DNA of 64,000 bases from Ascarosepion bandense. Lineage: Eukaryota > Mollusca > Cephalopoda > Sepiida > Sepiidae. This document shows, piece after piece, positions 24,647 through 35,598 of the stretch. The stretch is from positions 1,904,501 to 1,968,500 of the forward strand of contig JBBBDQ010001935.1 in assembly GCA_037127315.1 (NCBI GenBank), written 5' to 3'. Position 1 is the first letter of the stretch. Every line of letters starts with the position of its first letter. The notes beneath the pieces are model-generated. The model made no database searches, was not told the DNA's origin, and worked only from the letters and a program-made list of their open reading frames with translations. The translations under genes were made by a program, and so were the position numbers.

Positions 24647-25145
24647 TGTGGTGATACCGACCGAACAAAAGCAATGAACCGGATGTTCGCACTTTCACAA
24701 ACAAAAAGCAAATGACCAAAAGTCGTCCATATGCAGCCGGATTCACGCAGATGTTCTGGTTGAAAAATAAAAATTAATTAAATATTAAATTTCCAGTTCG
24801 TGAGCTTACGCAAATTTTATTTATCGGCCAATGGGAAGCCCAGAATCAAATACGGATATGAATTCCCAAATGATCCCCTGCGATCCAAAAAGTCAAAATA
24901 CAATGTCGATACAGAAAGCATTGCCAGACACACCTATGCAGGGCAGGCCGGACTGACTGGAGAGAGAGGAGTGTAATCAGTATCCCCTTGACCTAAGTCA
25001 AGTGGCTTACTACTCTAGCCTTTTTCCCTAGCCTATTATCTTTCGCTGTCTCAAAACTACTTACTGAGCTAAGGAGTGGCCACATCAAAGACATTCCTTA
25101 CTTACAACACTCCCACATTCCTAAGTGTTAATTCTCTTTTTAGCA
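24647..25145 (+). repeat. LTR, copy B, possibly with leader sequence
   Basis: Starts TGTGGTGATACCGACC, ends in ttctctttttagca, and is collinear with the 41308-41771 copy (aaaagcaaatgaccaaaagt, then gcagatgttctggttgaaaa, ccaatgggaagcccagaa, acattccttacttac). Similarity to copy C continues for about 50 bases beyond the CA end. No pol gene of the parent element is attached. Confidence 0.75.
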
Positions 25146-25673
25146 AAATGCTATGAACATTTTAACTGGACCTATACAAAAAATATCACTCTAATTCAAA
25201 AAACCCCAAATCTGCATTTATATTTAATGGAAAGTTCAAAGACATTTCCTTCCGGTCAATGCACCCACAATTTAAGTATCAAATTCTTCTTGTCAGCCTT
25301 CTATTTCTACTATATATTAAATCCTACCTTTTTTGTATGTATATATATATTTCTTCCTAAATATTGTGTGATTAATTCTGTCTGTGCATGAATCCCCTTC
25401 CTTCTTTTTGCATGTGCATAATTTTGTGTTTATTGTTTTATGTATGTGTGATTTAATTCCTTACTATGTATTGTGTTATGTGTGCATTTTGATGTATCCT
25501 CAATTTATTTATGGTTTAAAAATCCTTCTGCTATAAACATATTTTTTAATATTCTTAATGAAATTAACATTTATTTATTCATCAATGGTCTGAACAAAGC
25601 AATTGTAGAAATTTTTCTTTACATTGTTGAAATAAATTCTATATTTATAACTGTTTAAGTATGTGTTGAGTTT

Positions 25674-25727
<54 letters not shown>

Positions 25728-25846
25728 AGTAGCTACTCTGGCATGTATGCATCGCTCATTCAGTAAAAATGAATTAGAGCACTCTGGCTATTGGACGCAT
25801 ATAATGATAATATACGTGCTAAAAGGTCTGCCTTCTTCCACCGAAC
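25146..25846. other. Non-coding DNA with a (TC)n microsatellite at 25674-25725
   Basis: AT-rich, with no gene recognised. The (TC)n tract is about 26 units long. The short open frames here are low-complexity. Confidence 0.6.
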
Positions 25847-25976
25847 GCCCATAGCCCAGAGGTAGAATTGCCAACTGACGCCAATTCAGTCGGGTTTCAA
25901 TCCTGGGTTAAAAAGCAGTCCAAGTCTAACTGTACTGATGAGCTGTGATACAGTGAAACAGATCTGTCTGCAGATG

Positions 25977-25978
<2 letters not shown>
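25847..25978 (+). repeat. tRNA-like SINE head (another family, 'C')
   Basis: Segment gcccatagcccagaggtaga has an A-box-like tagcccagagg (25852-25862), and ggtttcaatcc (25893-25903) is a B-box-like motif 30 bases further on. A tail with gatgagctgtgatacagtga follows and runs into a (TA)n tract (25979-26017). The tRNA-like part does not keep a clean cloverleaf, so a SINE is likelier than a tRNA gene. Confidence 0.6.
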
Positions 25979-26017
<39 letters not shown>

Positions 26018-26020
<3 letters not shown>

Positions 26021-26234
26021 TGTAATGGAAAAGATCTATGAAAATAAATAAATGAACAGGAAATAATGTTATTTATGAAAGGAATGTCTATTTGAAGGTA
26101 TCAAAGAAGCTTTGCAGAGATCATCAGATGATAAAAAGGTTATTGAAAATATAAGTAAATTGAAAACATAACTCAAACGGAAAGGCTTTAACTGTTTGAA
26201 CTGTGACCTTCTGATGAGTACAGTATATGCACTT
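26018..26234. other. Short non-coding stretch before the Tc1-like relic
   Basis: It may hold the 5' part of the Tc1-like transposon, but no terminal repeat could be recognised. Confidence 0.4.
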
Positions 26235-27045
26235 TCACACAGTGGCTGGTACAGGGGCTGCTCAACTTCAAAGAGTTAAGATTCTGTTTCTTCAAGAGTA
26301 TCATAAGCTGAAGTGCGTTAAAGAGAAACAACCATCTTTAACCAAGACTCAGAACTTTGAATCAACTGGAATTGAAGGAGTCAAGAGAAAAATCGAGATA
26401 AACATTATGAAAGAAACTGGAAATTGGGATCTATTAAAAAATTTCCTGAGCAATCTCCTCAGAGTAAAGCAAATATTTTGACGCATCAAAATTAATCCAA
26501 GAAATTATTGGAAATTAACTTTTCTAAAGTGATAGTCAATGGTCCTAATGGTTGGGCCAAAGGGTAGATTTTATCCAGTGTTGATTTACCCAACAGTTAG
26601 GTGTGATGGTCTGGACAGAAATTCTCAACCAAACTACTACTGCATCATTCAAAATTGATGGAAAGTTAAAACCATTTTGATTTCATGGGCAAGACTCTCT
26701 TTTATTAATCCAAGTTCCAACACTACACTTTCAAAATGAAGTCTGTATTTAAAGACGACAATGATTCTTCTTGTTTCTCTTATGTAAAAGATTTACTGCA
26801 GACAAGATAATAAAATGGCCACCATTAAGTCTCAATCTGAATCCAATCAAAAATCTATGGTCAATTGTGAAAATTAAATTATATAATGGTGGCAAAGAAT
26901 ATGATAGCAAAACTGATTTCTTGGTAACAATTAAAACCATCATGGTGGAAATTGAGCCTACTGAAAATCAAGAAATTAACAAAAATTAGTCGTTAATAGA
27001 TTCTTGACTATGATTAGAAAAATAGTCACTAAATTAACATGTAAT
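26235..27045 (+). pseudogene. Tc1/mariner-like transposase (broken)
   Basis: Shifted frames give, in order, a degraded DNA-binding part (26240-26480), GPKGRFYP near 26560, and then FTADKIIKWPPLSLNLNPIK and NLWSIVKIKLYNGGKEYD (26790-26910). The block WPP-S-(D)LNPI-NLW is diagnostic of Tc1-type DDE/D transposases; the third catalytic acidic residue before LNPI is changed to N (SLNLNP). After EIEP (26950-26961) the C-terminal codons run into the 128-bp tandem array, whose first unit still carries the terminal KNSH-INM reading followed by a stop. The enzyme would have cut and pasted the element; this copy is dead. Confidence 0.85.
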
Positions 27046-30000
27046 TGCTCCAGAGACTTATCTGTCAGGGGTTTCTGTAGCTTTTAGAATAGTTTTAATA
27101 AAGCATGTTGAAACTACTTAAAATTAGAATAGTTTTAATGATTAGAAAAATGGTCACTAAATTAACATGTAATTGTACTCCAGAGACTTATCTGTCAGGG
27201 GTTTCTGTAGCTTTTAGAATAGTTTTAATAAAGCATGTTGAAACTACTTAAAATTAGAATAGTTTTAATGATTAGAAAAATAGTCACTAAATTAACATGT
27301 AATTGCTCCAGAGACTTATCTGTCAGGGGTTTCTGTAGCTTTTAGAATAGTTTTAATAAAGCATGTTGAAACTACTTAAAATTAGAATAGTTTTTAATGA
27401 TTAGAAAAATGATCACTAAAATTAACATGTAATTGCTCCAGAGACTTATCTGTCAGGGGTTTTTGTAGCTTTTAGAGGAATAGTTTTAATAAAGCATGTT
27501 GAAACTACTTAAAATTAGAATAGTTTTAATGATTAGAAAAATGATCACTAAATTAACATGTAATTGCTCCAGAGACTTATCTGTCAGGGGGTTCTGTAGC
27601 TTTTAGAATAGTTTTAATAAAGCATGTTGAAACTACTTAAAATTAGAATAGTTTTAATGATTAGAAAAATGGTCACTAAATTAACATGTAATTGCTCCAG
27701 AGACTTATCTGTCAGGGGTTTTTGTAGCTTTTAGAATAGTTTTAATAAAGCATGTTGAAACTACTTAAAATTAGAATAGTTTTAATGATTGAAAAAATAG
27801 TCACTAAAATTAACATGTAATTGCTCCAGAGACTTATCTGTCAGGGGTTTCTGTAGCTTTTAGAATAGTTTTAATAAAGCATGTTGAAACTACTTAAAAT
27901 TAGAATAGTTTTAATGATTAGAAAAATGGTCACTAAATTAACATGTAATTGCTCCAGAGACTTATCTGTCAGGGGTTTCTGTAGCTTTTAGAATAGTTTT
28001 AATAAAGCATGTTGAAACTACTTAAAATTAGAATAGTTTTAAATGATTAGAAAAATGATCACTAAATTAACATGTAATTGCTCCAGAGACTTATCTGTCA
28101 GGGGTTTCTGTAGCTTTTAGAATAGTTTTAATAAAGCATGTTGAAACTACTTAAAATTAGAATAGTTTTAATGATTAGAAAAATGGTCACTAAATTAACA
28201 TGTAATTGCTCCAGAGACTTATCTGTCAGGGGTTTTTTGTAGCTTTTAGAATAGTTTTAATAAAGCATGTTGAAACTACTTAAAATTAGAATAGTTTTAA
28301 TGATTAGAAAAATGGTCACTAAATTAACATGTAATTGCTCCAGAGACTTATCTGTCAGGGGTTTCTGTAGCTTTTAGAATAGTTTTAATAAAGCATGTTG
28401 AAACTACTTAAAAAATTAGAATAGTTTTAATGATTAGAAAAATGGTCACTAAATTAACATGTAATTGCTCCAGAGACTTATCTGTCAGGGTTTTGTAGCT
28501 TTTAGAATAGTTTTTAATAAAGCATGTTGAAACTACTTAAAATTAGAATAGTTTTAATGATTAGAAAAATGGTCACTAAATTAACATGTAATTGCTCCAG
28601 AGACTTATCTGTCAGGGGTTTTTGTAGCTTTTAGAATAGTTTTAATAAAGCATGTTGAAACTACTTAAAATTAGAATAGTTTTAATGATTAGAAAAATGG
28701 TCATAAATTAACATGTAATTGCTCCAGAGACTTATCTGTCAGGGGTTTCTGTAGCTTTTAGAATAGTTTAATAAAGCATGTTGAAACTACTTAAAATTAG
28801 AATAGTTTTAATGATTAGAAAAATGGTCACTAAATTAACATGTAATTGCTCCAGAGACTTATCTGTCAGGGGTTTTTTGTAGCTTTTAGAATAGTTTTAA
28901 TAAAGCATGTTGAAACTGCTTAAAATTAGAATAGTTTTAATGATTAGAAAAATGGTCACTAAATTAACATGTAATTGCTCCAGAGACTTATCTGTCAGGG
29001 GTTTCTGTAGCTTTTAGAATAGTTTTAATAAAGCATGTTGAAACTTCTTAAAATTAGAATAGTTTTAATGATTAGAAAAATGGTCACTAAATTAACATGT
29101 AATTGCTCCAGAGACTTATCTGTCAGGGGTTTCTGTAGCTTTTAGAATAGTTTTAATAAAGCATGTTGAAACTACTTAAAATTAGAATAGTTTTAATGAT
29201 TAGAAAAATGATCACTAAATTAACATGTAATTGCTCCAGAGACTTATCTGTCAGGGGTTTCTGTAGCTTTAGAATAGTTTTAATAAACATGTTGAAACTA
29301 CTTAAAATTAGAATAGTTTTAATGATTAGAAAAATGATCACTAAATTAACATGTAATTGCTCCAGAGACTTATCTGTCAGGGGTTTCTGTAGCTTTTTAG
29401 AATAGTTTTAATAAAGCATGTTGAAACTACTTAAAATTAGAATAGTTTAAATGATTAGAAAAATGATCACTAAATTAACATGTAATTGCTCCAGAGACTT
29501 ATCTGTCAGGGGTTTCTGTGGCACTTTTAGAATAGTTTTAATAAAACTATGTTGAAACTACTTAAAATTAGAATAGTTTTAATGATTAGAAAAATGGTCA
29601 CTAAATTAACATGTAATTGCTCCAGAGACTTATCTGTCAGGGGTTTTTGTAGCTTTAGAATAGTTTTAATAAACATGTTGAAACTACTTAAAATTAGAAT
29701 AGTTTTAATGATTAGAAAAATGATCACTAAATTAACATGTAATTGCTCCAGAGACTTATCTGTCAGGGGTTTCTGTAGCTTTTAGAATAGTTTTAATAAA
29801 GCATGTTGAAACTACTTAAAATTAGAATAGTTTTAATGATTAGAAAAATGATCACTAAATTAACATGTAATTGCTCCAGAGACTTATCTGTCAGGGGTTT
29901 CTATAGCTTTTAGAATAGTTTTAATAAAGCATGTTGAAACTACTTAAAATTAGAATAGTTTTAATGATTAGAAAAATGATCACTAAATTAACATGTAATT

Positions 30001-30335
30001 GCTCCAGAGACTTATCTGTCAGGGGTTTCTGTAGCTTTTAGAATAGTTTTAATAAAGCATGTTGAAACTACTTAAAATTAGAATAGTTTTAATGATTAGA
30101 AAAATGGTCACTAAATTAACATGTAATTGCTCCAGAGACTTATCTGTCAGGGGTTTCTGTAGCTTTTAGAATAGTTTTAATAAAGCATGTTGAAACTACT
30201 TAAAATTAGAATAGTTTTAATGATTAGAAAAATAGTCACTAAATTAACATGTAATTGCTCCAGAGACTTATCTGTCAGGGGTTTCTGTAGCTTTTAGAAT
30301 AGTTTTAATAAAGCATGTTGAAACTACTTAAAAAT
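27012..30335 (+). repeat. Tandem array of about 26 copies of a 128-bp unit derived from the Tc1-like 3' end
   Basis: The unit starts gattagaaaaatggtcacta and includes ctccagagacttatctgtca and agcatgttgaaactacttaa. Units differ by scattered substitutions and small indels, for example monomers with or without gc before atgttg, which opens short ORFs. The unit's first 33 bases encode, apart from stops, the last residues of the neighbouring transposase (KNGH-INM then stop). The array follows the transposase directly and ends at 30335 where aaactacttaaaaattgaac departs from the unit. Confidence 0.95.
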
Positions 30336-30408
30336 TGAACTGTTTGATTATTCAAAATTTAATAAATTCCCTGGTATGACTTGTGTATGGTGTTCTTACT
30401 TATATCAT

Positions 30409-30747
30409 ACTAGCAGTATAGCCTGGCGTTGCACGGGTGTAATGAAAGCTTTTATATATATATTATCGATTTTCTGCACTATTGTAAGAACTGCAACCTT
30501 GAAACTTCTGAATATCATTTCTTATGTCTTTGTCTATGAGTGTATCAAATTTGATTAAAATCAGGCCACTCCTTTTATAACCCGATTTTTTCTATTATCG
30601 ATTTTCGATATTTATCAAAGGTACCTCAACACAAAACCTAGCTAAGAACACTCGCAGAGGCTTATAGTACAACTGTGTAAATTTTCAAGAAAATCGGTTC
30701 AGCCGTTTTGTGAGTCTATAGGTAACGGGGACACACACTCACAGACA

Positions 30748-30791
<44 letters not shown>

Positions 30792-30826
30792 AAGTTCTAT
30801 TTATAAATAAGTTTAGATTTATATCT
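30409..30826 (+). repeat. Interspersed repeat 'R4' (short form)
   Basis: Begins actagcagtatagcctggcg, continues ttgcacgggtgtaatgaaag, then ttctgcactattgtaagaac, ttttcaagaaaatcggttca, a (CA)n tract, and ends ttctatttataaataagttt. It lacks about 150 bp (catggttctggagctcagac to cttgccttttatatata) present in the 38921 and 61897 copies. Class unknown; it could be a non-LTR 3' end or a non-autonomous DNA element. Confidence 0.8.
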
Positions 30827-31457
30827 ATGCTAGGTCTACTGAGGAGATTTTTGTAGCCCAGCTCATGCGCTGATTTCATTATAAGTCTTATGCTTCAAAG
30901 TCATTGCTTCATATTTATGTTCATTTATTTATGTCTACTATTTTTAATTACTTCCAAAAGGGTTGATGAGCATGACTGATTTCATTGTCTCACCCTGTTA
31001 TATTGAAACATCCTATCACCCCAACAGTTGATTCACCAAAAAGATAAAGAAGTATTGAAGTAAGGAAGTATGAGACAATTCAGCTTCCACTCCCACTTCA
31101 TCTTGACTAACCATTTTATGAACTCTCTGTTACTTTTACTTTTCCATACAATAAACTCTATTTGTTTACCTCTTGCGTTTTGTATAAATCTTTCCACTTG
31201 GAATTTACCTTGTTGTTTATATTGTTCCCGCGATATAATACACCCTTAATTCCTTCTGTCTTTTTCAATGTTGGTTGGTTTCATCTTTGTATTCTTTTCC
31301 AAAACTGGTTTCATGTGATGCTGGAAAATTCACTTGTGTATCGTATTTATTACTTGAATTGATAAAAACCTAAGGAGAAGAGTGGAGGGTAGAACAGTCG
31401 AAATGTTGTAATAATAAAAACAAAGATGGGAACATTAATTCAACTGAAAATAGTGCT
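30827..31457. other. Non-coding DNA, nothing recognised
   Basis: No transposon domain, RNA gene or credible exon found on either strand. Confidence 0.5.
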
Positions 31458-31659
31458 AGACTCTAGCTCTCTCCCCTCCCCTGTATAATCTTCACTTCCT
31501 CTCCGCCCATGTATCTGTCATTGCACCTGCTTTCTCAGCTTTCTATTGTTCCTTTCTAACTAGCTTGTACTCCTCACTCTTTTCTAATTAATCTTTCTAC
31601 ATTTATGTAACCCCCTGCACATCAGTGGCGTTTCTGCCTTGCTCGGGGTGAAATGATTA

Positions 31660-31672
<13 letters not shown>
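31458..31672 (+). repeat. LINE 3' tail (Jockey/CR1-like family)
   Basis: Runs actctagctctctcccctcc, atctgtcattgcacctgctt, ccccctgcacatcagtggcg, then cttgctcggggtgaaatgat and poly(A). It is the reverse complement of 59271-59490, where the same tail is attached to coding sequence. A (TA)n tract follows. Confidence 0.85.
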
Positions 31673-31701
<29 letters not shown>

Positions 31702-31705
<4 letters not shown>

Positions 31706-32151
31706 AAATATAAGAGACAATGAATGTCTATTATGTTTAATCATGAGCCGTTCTAAACATTGTATTTTGGCTTTAATTTCAGTTGAAAATAAAGACAAAA
31801 ATTCTCCAACATTTGGATAATTTTTTATTAAGTTGGTTCTAAGCTTTCAGCTCACATGAGTCACCTTCAGAGAGTTTATAAGGACACTAACACAAAAACA
31901 TCCATCATCAGCGACGATTTTATCTTGTGTTGACATAAAACTCCGCTAAGCAATGGCAATAGTTACCAAAAATAACAAACACAGTTCGCAAATTTGCAAT
32001 GCGGTTCTATGATGTCACAACTTAATAAAAAATTATCTAAATGATGGAGAATTTTTATCTGTATTTTCAACTGAAATTAAAGCCGAAATACGACATTTAG
32101 AACAGCTCATGATTAAACATAATAGATCTTCATTGTCTCTTATATTTAACA
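31702..32151. repeat. Large inverted repeat of a Penelope-like terminal segment
   Basis: Arms 31702-31834 (tgttaaatataagagacaat, then ttgaaaataaagacaaaaat) and 32019-32151 are inverted copies of about 133 bp. The spacer holds a segment (gctttcagctcacatgagt..., then ttgacataaaactccgct) that recurs at 37450-37620 next to a Penelope-like endonuclease remnant. (TA)n tracts flank both sides (31668-31700 and 32197-32229). Confidence 0.85.
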
Positions 32152-32193
32152 ATATATGTTTAGAAAATTATTTGCTGACTCGATACACTAAAT

Positions 32194-32229
<36 letters not shown>

Positions 32230-32230
<1 letters not shown>

Positions 32231-32257
32231 TGTTAAATATAAAAGACAATGAATGTC
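32230..32257 (+). repeat. Copy of the Penelope-like end motif, split by a LINE tail
   Basis: The sequence tgttaaatataaaagacaat matches the start of the arm at 31702. The other part of this copy, in inverted form, lies at 32558-32630, beyond the LINE tail. Confidence 0.65.
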
Positions 32258-32545
32258 TATTATATTTTTTTTTTTTTTTTATAAGCGTTTCACCCCAAGC
32301 AAGGCATGTCACTGCCACTACTGTGCAGGGGGCTACATAGAGTGGAGAAAGGATGATTAAATATAGGAAATGTCAGAGGGTGGGTGATAGGCAGGTAAGG
32401 ATACTGAGAATGAGGGTTGGGTAGATGAGAGTGTTCTGAGAATAATTGGGAGTTAGTGTGATAGGAGGTGTCTATTGACCCTACATTTAAACACCTGGAG
32501 CTTGTATCTGTCGAGAAAGCAGACTTGTGGAAGGGAGTTCCATAT
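32258..32545 (-). repeat. LINE 3' tail, 5'-truncated (Jockey/CR1-like family)
   Basis: Minus-strand copy beginning with poly(A) (seen as T-run) and cgtttcaccccaagcaaggc, closely matching 60866-61160. It stops within gtggaagggagttcc, before the RT coding part, so it is a typical 5'-truncated LINE insertion. The flanks tattatattt and tatattatatt may be a target duplication. Confidence 0.85.
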
Positions 32546-32649
32546 TTATATTATATTATTTAGAATGGCTCATGATTAAACATAATAAACCTTCATAGTC
32601 TCTTATATTTAACAATATATGTTTAGAAAATTATTTGCTGACTCAATAC

Positions 32650-32653
32650 ACTA

Positions 32654-32707
<54 letters not shown>
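32650..32707. repeat. (TA)n microsatellite
   Basis: About 25 TA units between two Penelope-like end segments. Comparable tracts at 31668, 32197, 36951 and 37197 sit at equivalent places in this repeat family. Confidence 0.95.
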
Positions 32708-32710
<3 letters not shown>

Positions 32711-32880
32711 TATTGTGCTGTAAGTTCACAAAAGATCTTTTTGTTAGATATTTATCTTTATCTATCAGAAAACCACAACACTGAATAAGGTTTAAACTTA
32801 TCCTATTGTAATTGTGATTGTTCCATCCTCTGTTAGTCTGCCCGACCTTCATATCCTGTCAATATCTCATAAATAATGGA
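32708..32880 (-). repeat. Repeat segment with an inverted partner at 37021-37193
   Basis: Matches the reverse complement of 37021-37193 almost base for base (taagttcacaaaagatcttt, then ttatctttatctatcag, ttccatcctctgttagtctg). Both copies abut a (TA)n tract and the tgttaaatataagagacaat motif family, so they probably belong to the same Penelope-like repeat. Confidence 0.8.
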
Positions 32881-32994
32881 CTGTTCTACATTTCTTTTTT
32901 CAGGGAAAGAGAGGAAAAGACATTAATTGGTTTCAGTGAGAAAATAAAAGAAAGACAGAAAGGAAGGTAGATGTGGGGAGAGAGTATAAAACTG

Positions 32995-33042
32995 AGCTGA
33001 TAAGAACAGTTACTACACTTTGATCTCAGCCAAAAGGCCAGG
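32995..33042 (-). pseudogene. U2 snRNA-like fragment (5' region)
   Basis: Minus strand reads GGCCTTTTGGCTGAGATCAA, then AGTGTAGTAACTGTTCTTAT and CAG. U2 snRNA has GGCCUUUUGGCUAAGAUCAA, GUGUAGUAUCUGUUCUUAUC at this place, including the branch-point-pairing GUAGUA. Only about 45 bases match and the Sm site and 3' half are missing, so this is a fragment and not a gene. Confidence 0.75.
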
Positions 33043-34640
33043 TATTTACCCTGCCACCCTCCTACTGAGGTAAGTTGTGACACAGGGCCGGTTTTTAATG
33101 TGTGAATCTGAGTGTGTACACTCAGGCTGCTGGTCAAAATTTACCAATCCCCTGCACATGTGATGACTGGGGATTAAAAGAGCAAGAAGTGGTATTTTTT
33201 CAGCATGCCTACATTGCTACTGAATGTGACACACTGTCATGGTTAAAAAGTGGGTTTAACAGTAATACAGTTGGAAATTGCATAACTCCCTCGGCACTTC
33301 CCCTTTTGGGAACACCTCAGGTGCTGAAAAATAAACCCAGCTGCCTCCCAAAAAAGAGGTATTGCCTAGTGGGGAAGGTCCCCTGGGGCTTGGGCTTAAA
33401 ATTATTTGAACCCCCTTGAACCAAAAGGTTTACCACAATAAACCCACAATTTTTTGGATGCATAGTATTGAACAAGGAAAACTGAGTAAAGCAAAAAACC
33501 AGTGACTATAAATAGAATAAAACTGTCTGCTGAATTATTTTGTTTAATTATTAAGAGAAATGTTCATTAGATAGAGATTTGGCGAGAAGTAAATAAAGAA
33601 AGAAGGAAAGAAGGAAAGATAGAAGAGTTTAATGTCTTCTACCAATACCCCTTAAATAATGGACTATTCCATTTTGATAGCGTAGAAAAAGAAGACATAT
33701 GAATGAAAGAAAGAAATAAAGAAAGAAAGATGAAAATGTTTAATGGCTGTATCAGTAAAATGGAAAAAGTTATCAATTTCAAAACTTTTCATTTGTACCC
33801 ACTTCTTAAAATAATTCATATTTATGATTGTTATTGCAAGATTTTGTTAAAGTTGTTAAGCTCAAGTATTTAATATTTAAATGAAATATATTTCTATGAA
33901 TAATTTATTATCATAAAACTCACCATGAGCTTATTGGATCATTAACTTAAAACATTAAGATTTATCCGAAAATTTGAATAAGAAAATCATGAAATTTTCA
34001 CAAGTCTTTCTCGTGAACAGTAATTTTGATAAACAAATGTCTGAAGTACTACCTCTTTACAGCAGGCAACTTGAAAACATCCATTAAGATAACAATATTT
34101 ATTTAAATTTCTGAGATGAGAAATTATTGTTATTTACATCATTTACATGTGAACCACTGTCGTCATCTTTTTGTTGTTTGATAATGCTTCAATACCTGTA
34201 CCTTTCAACCATAATCAGGGGTTTGTCAATCCAGGTAACTGTCGCAAAAAGAAAAATATATATATATTGGTTCAAAGCAACCACAGGTAAGTATTCCAAA
34301 CAGGTCCATTGGCAAACCAAATTCTCAATTCTCATCCTGATCTCTAAAACGTTAATCTCACATGAACGATGGCTCAAACAGCAACCCCCCCCACTCAAAT
34401 GAGCATACCATGTTTTATGCACTCGACCTGGCTACCACTCAGCCAATGAGCACCCAGAACCAGTAAATATAAATGGCTACAAGCAACACCAATTCTATGA
34501 CCATGCAGTGCTGTCCGATTCTCCATCCGACCAACGCTTGTTAATTCACCGTCTCCACACTCCTTTGCAAAACATACGCCTGACTCAGGCCTTTTTGGAT
34601 CACCGAGGTAAGTCACTGCTACAGTAACTTACAGGGAATT
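33043..34640. other. Non-coding DNA with one unassigned ORF and A/G-rich tracts
   Basis: A 105-codon open frame at 33102-33419 has no recognisable family. The stretch 33590-33725 contains gaaagaaggaaagaaggaaa-type purine runs. A small duplication (actattccat and taaataatggactattcc) links 33655 to 32878. No other feature seen. Confidence 0.4.
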
Positions 34641-34644
34641 TGAA

Positions 34645-34975
34645 ACTGAAACCTTAACGACACATGGCCCAGTGGATATAGATGTTGGTTAGTTCCTGTG
34701 ACTTGGCCTAAAAGAGTTGTGAGTGCAATACCAGGCTACAGCAGTGGTGAACAAATTACAGGGTTAGAGGGAGATAACTCATGGCTTCCAGAAGTGGCAT
34801 TAGGTAAGGAATGGAGTTCATATACTCCAGTGATTGTAATAAAGGCCCCAGTGATTGTAATAAAGGGGTCAGGTTGAAATTCCTAGCACCTGAAGATGGC
34901 TGGAGCATACATTGTACAAATGGCAAGAAAGATGAGGATAATAGTCTGAATAATGTACATACTGAAACCTTTATA
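34645..34975 (+). repeat. tRNA-derived SINE (family 'B')
   Basis: A-box-like tggcccagtgg at 34665-34675 and B-box-like gagtgcaatacc at 34721-34732. The body has gctacagcagtggtgaacaa, gagggagataactcatg and ccagtgattgtaataaagg (the last one duplicated here). The tail is cacctgaagatggctggag, then aaagatgaggataatagtct and gaataatgta. Relatives lie at 39905, 60713/61437 (minus) and 61567. Confidence 0.8.
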
Positions 34976-35004
34976 TATTAGATATGTTGTTCTCGTTGCA
35001 CAAC

Positions 35005-35530
35005 CAATGTCTACAAATATCTCTTCTAATTCTTATTTTACTACTGCTCAGTTATTGTTTGCCCTGTTTCCACTGAATAAAGGTATACACTGTTCCACTG
35101 CCCATGTCTAGGGATACCTCATCCAGTTTTTACATTAATACTGCTCAGTTATTACTGGCTGTGCTTCCACTCATACATGTACACATTCTTTCACTGTATC
35201 TAAGGATATCTCCTTTAATTCTTTTTTAAGTACAGATCAGCTATTGCTCACCCTATTTCCACCAAATCCATGTACACATACTTCCACTGCCCACATCTAG
35301 AGACATCTTTTATAATTCTAATTTTAGTATTGTTAATTTATTGCTTGATTTGTTTCCACTGAATCCACACAATGGATTGGCATTCAATCCAGTACCTGGC
35401 ATTGGTATTCACGCAGTTCCACTGCCCATGTCTAGGGATACCCCATCCAGTTCTTATTTTAGTACTAATCAGTTATTGTTTGCCCTGTTTCCACTGAATC
35501 TATATACACATATACACACTGTTCCCATGA
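35005..35530 (+). repeat. Degenerate minisatellite, period about 95-130 bp, five units
   Basis: The phrase tctagggataccycatccag...cagttattgtttgccctg...ttccactgaat recurs near 35010, 35107, 35199, 35297 and 35431 with many substitutions. Non-coding. Confidence 0.75.
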
Positions 35531-35598
35531 TCAAAAATATACTTGTGTCCCATGCAGAGAAAAATACATCATGTATATGTCGACATGGTAATCAGAGT

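Noticed and set aside
25847..25912. Functional tRNA gene
   Set aside because: A- and B-box-like motifs exist, but the stems do not pair cleanly and a SINE-type tail follows.
29153..29785. Repeated ORFs (MLKLLKIRIVLMIRKM-type) in the 128-bp array
   Set aside because: They are opened only where monomers lost one or two bases, and their sequence is that of the non-coding Tc1 3' end in another frame.
27012..30335. CRISPR-like array
   Set aside because: Units are adjacent copies without unique spacers, in a eukaryotic genome, with no cas genes.
33102..33419. 105-codon ORF, and a weak resemblance of 33140-33310 to U1 snRNA
   Set aside because: The ORF has no family resemblance and no exon signals. 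The U1 similarity is limited to scattered short matches and lacks the 5' splice-site-pairing end and Sm site in proper places.
34127..34616. Overlapping ORFs on both strands near 34.1-34.6 kb
   Set aside because: Mutually overlapping frames with no recognisable domain, in non-coding sequence ahead of a SINE.
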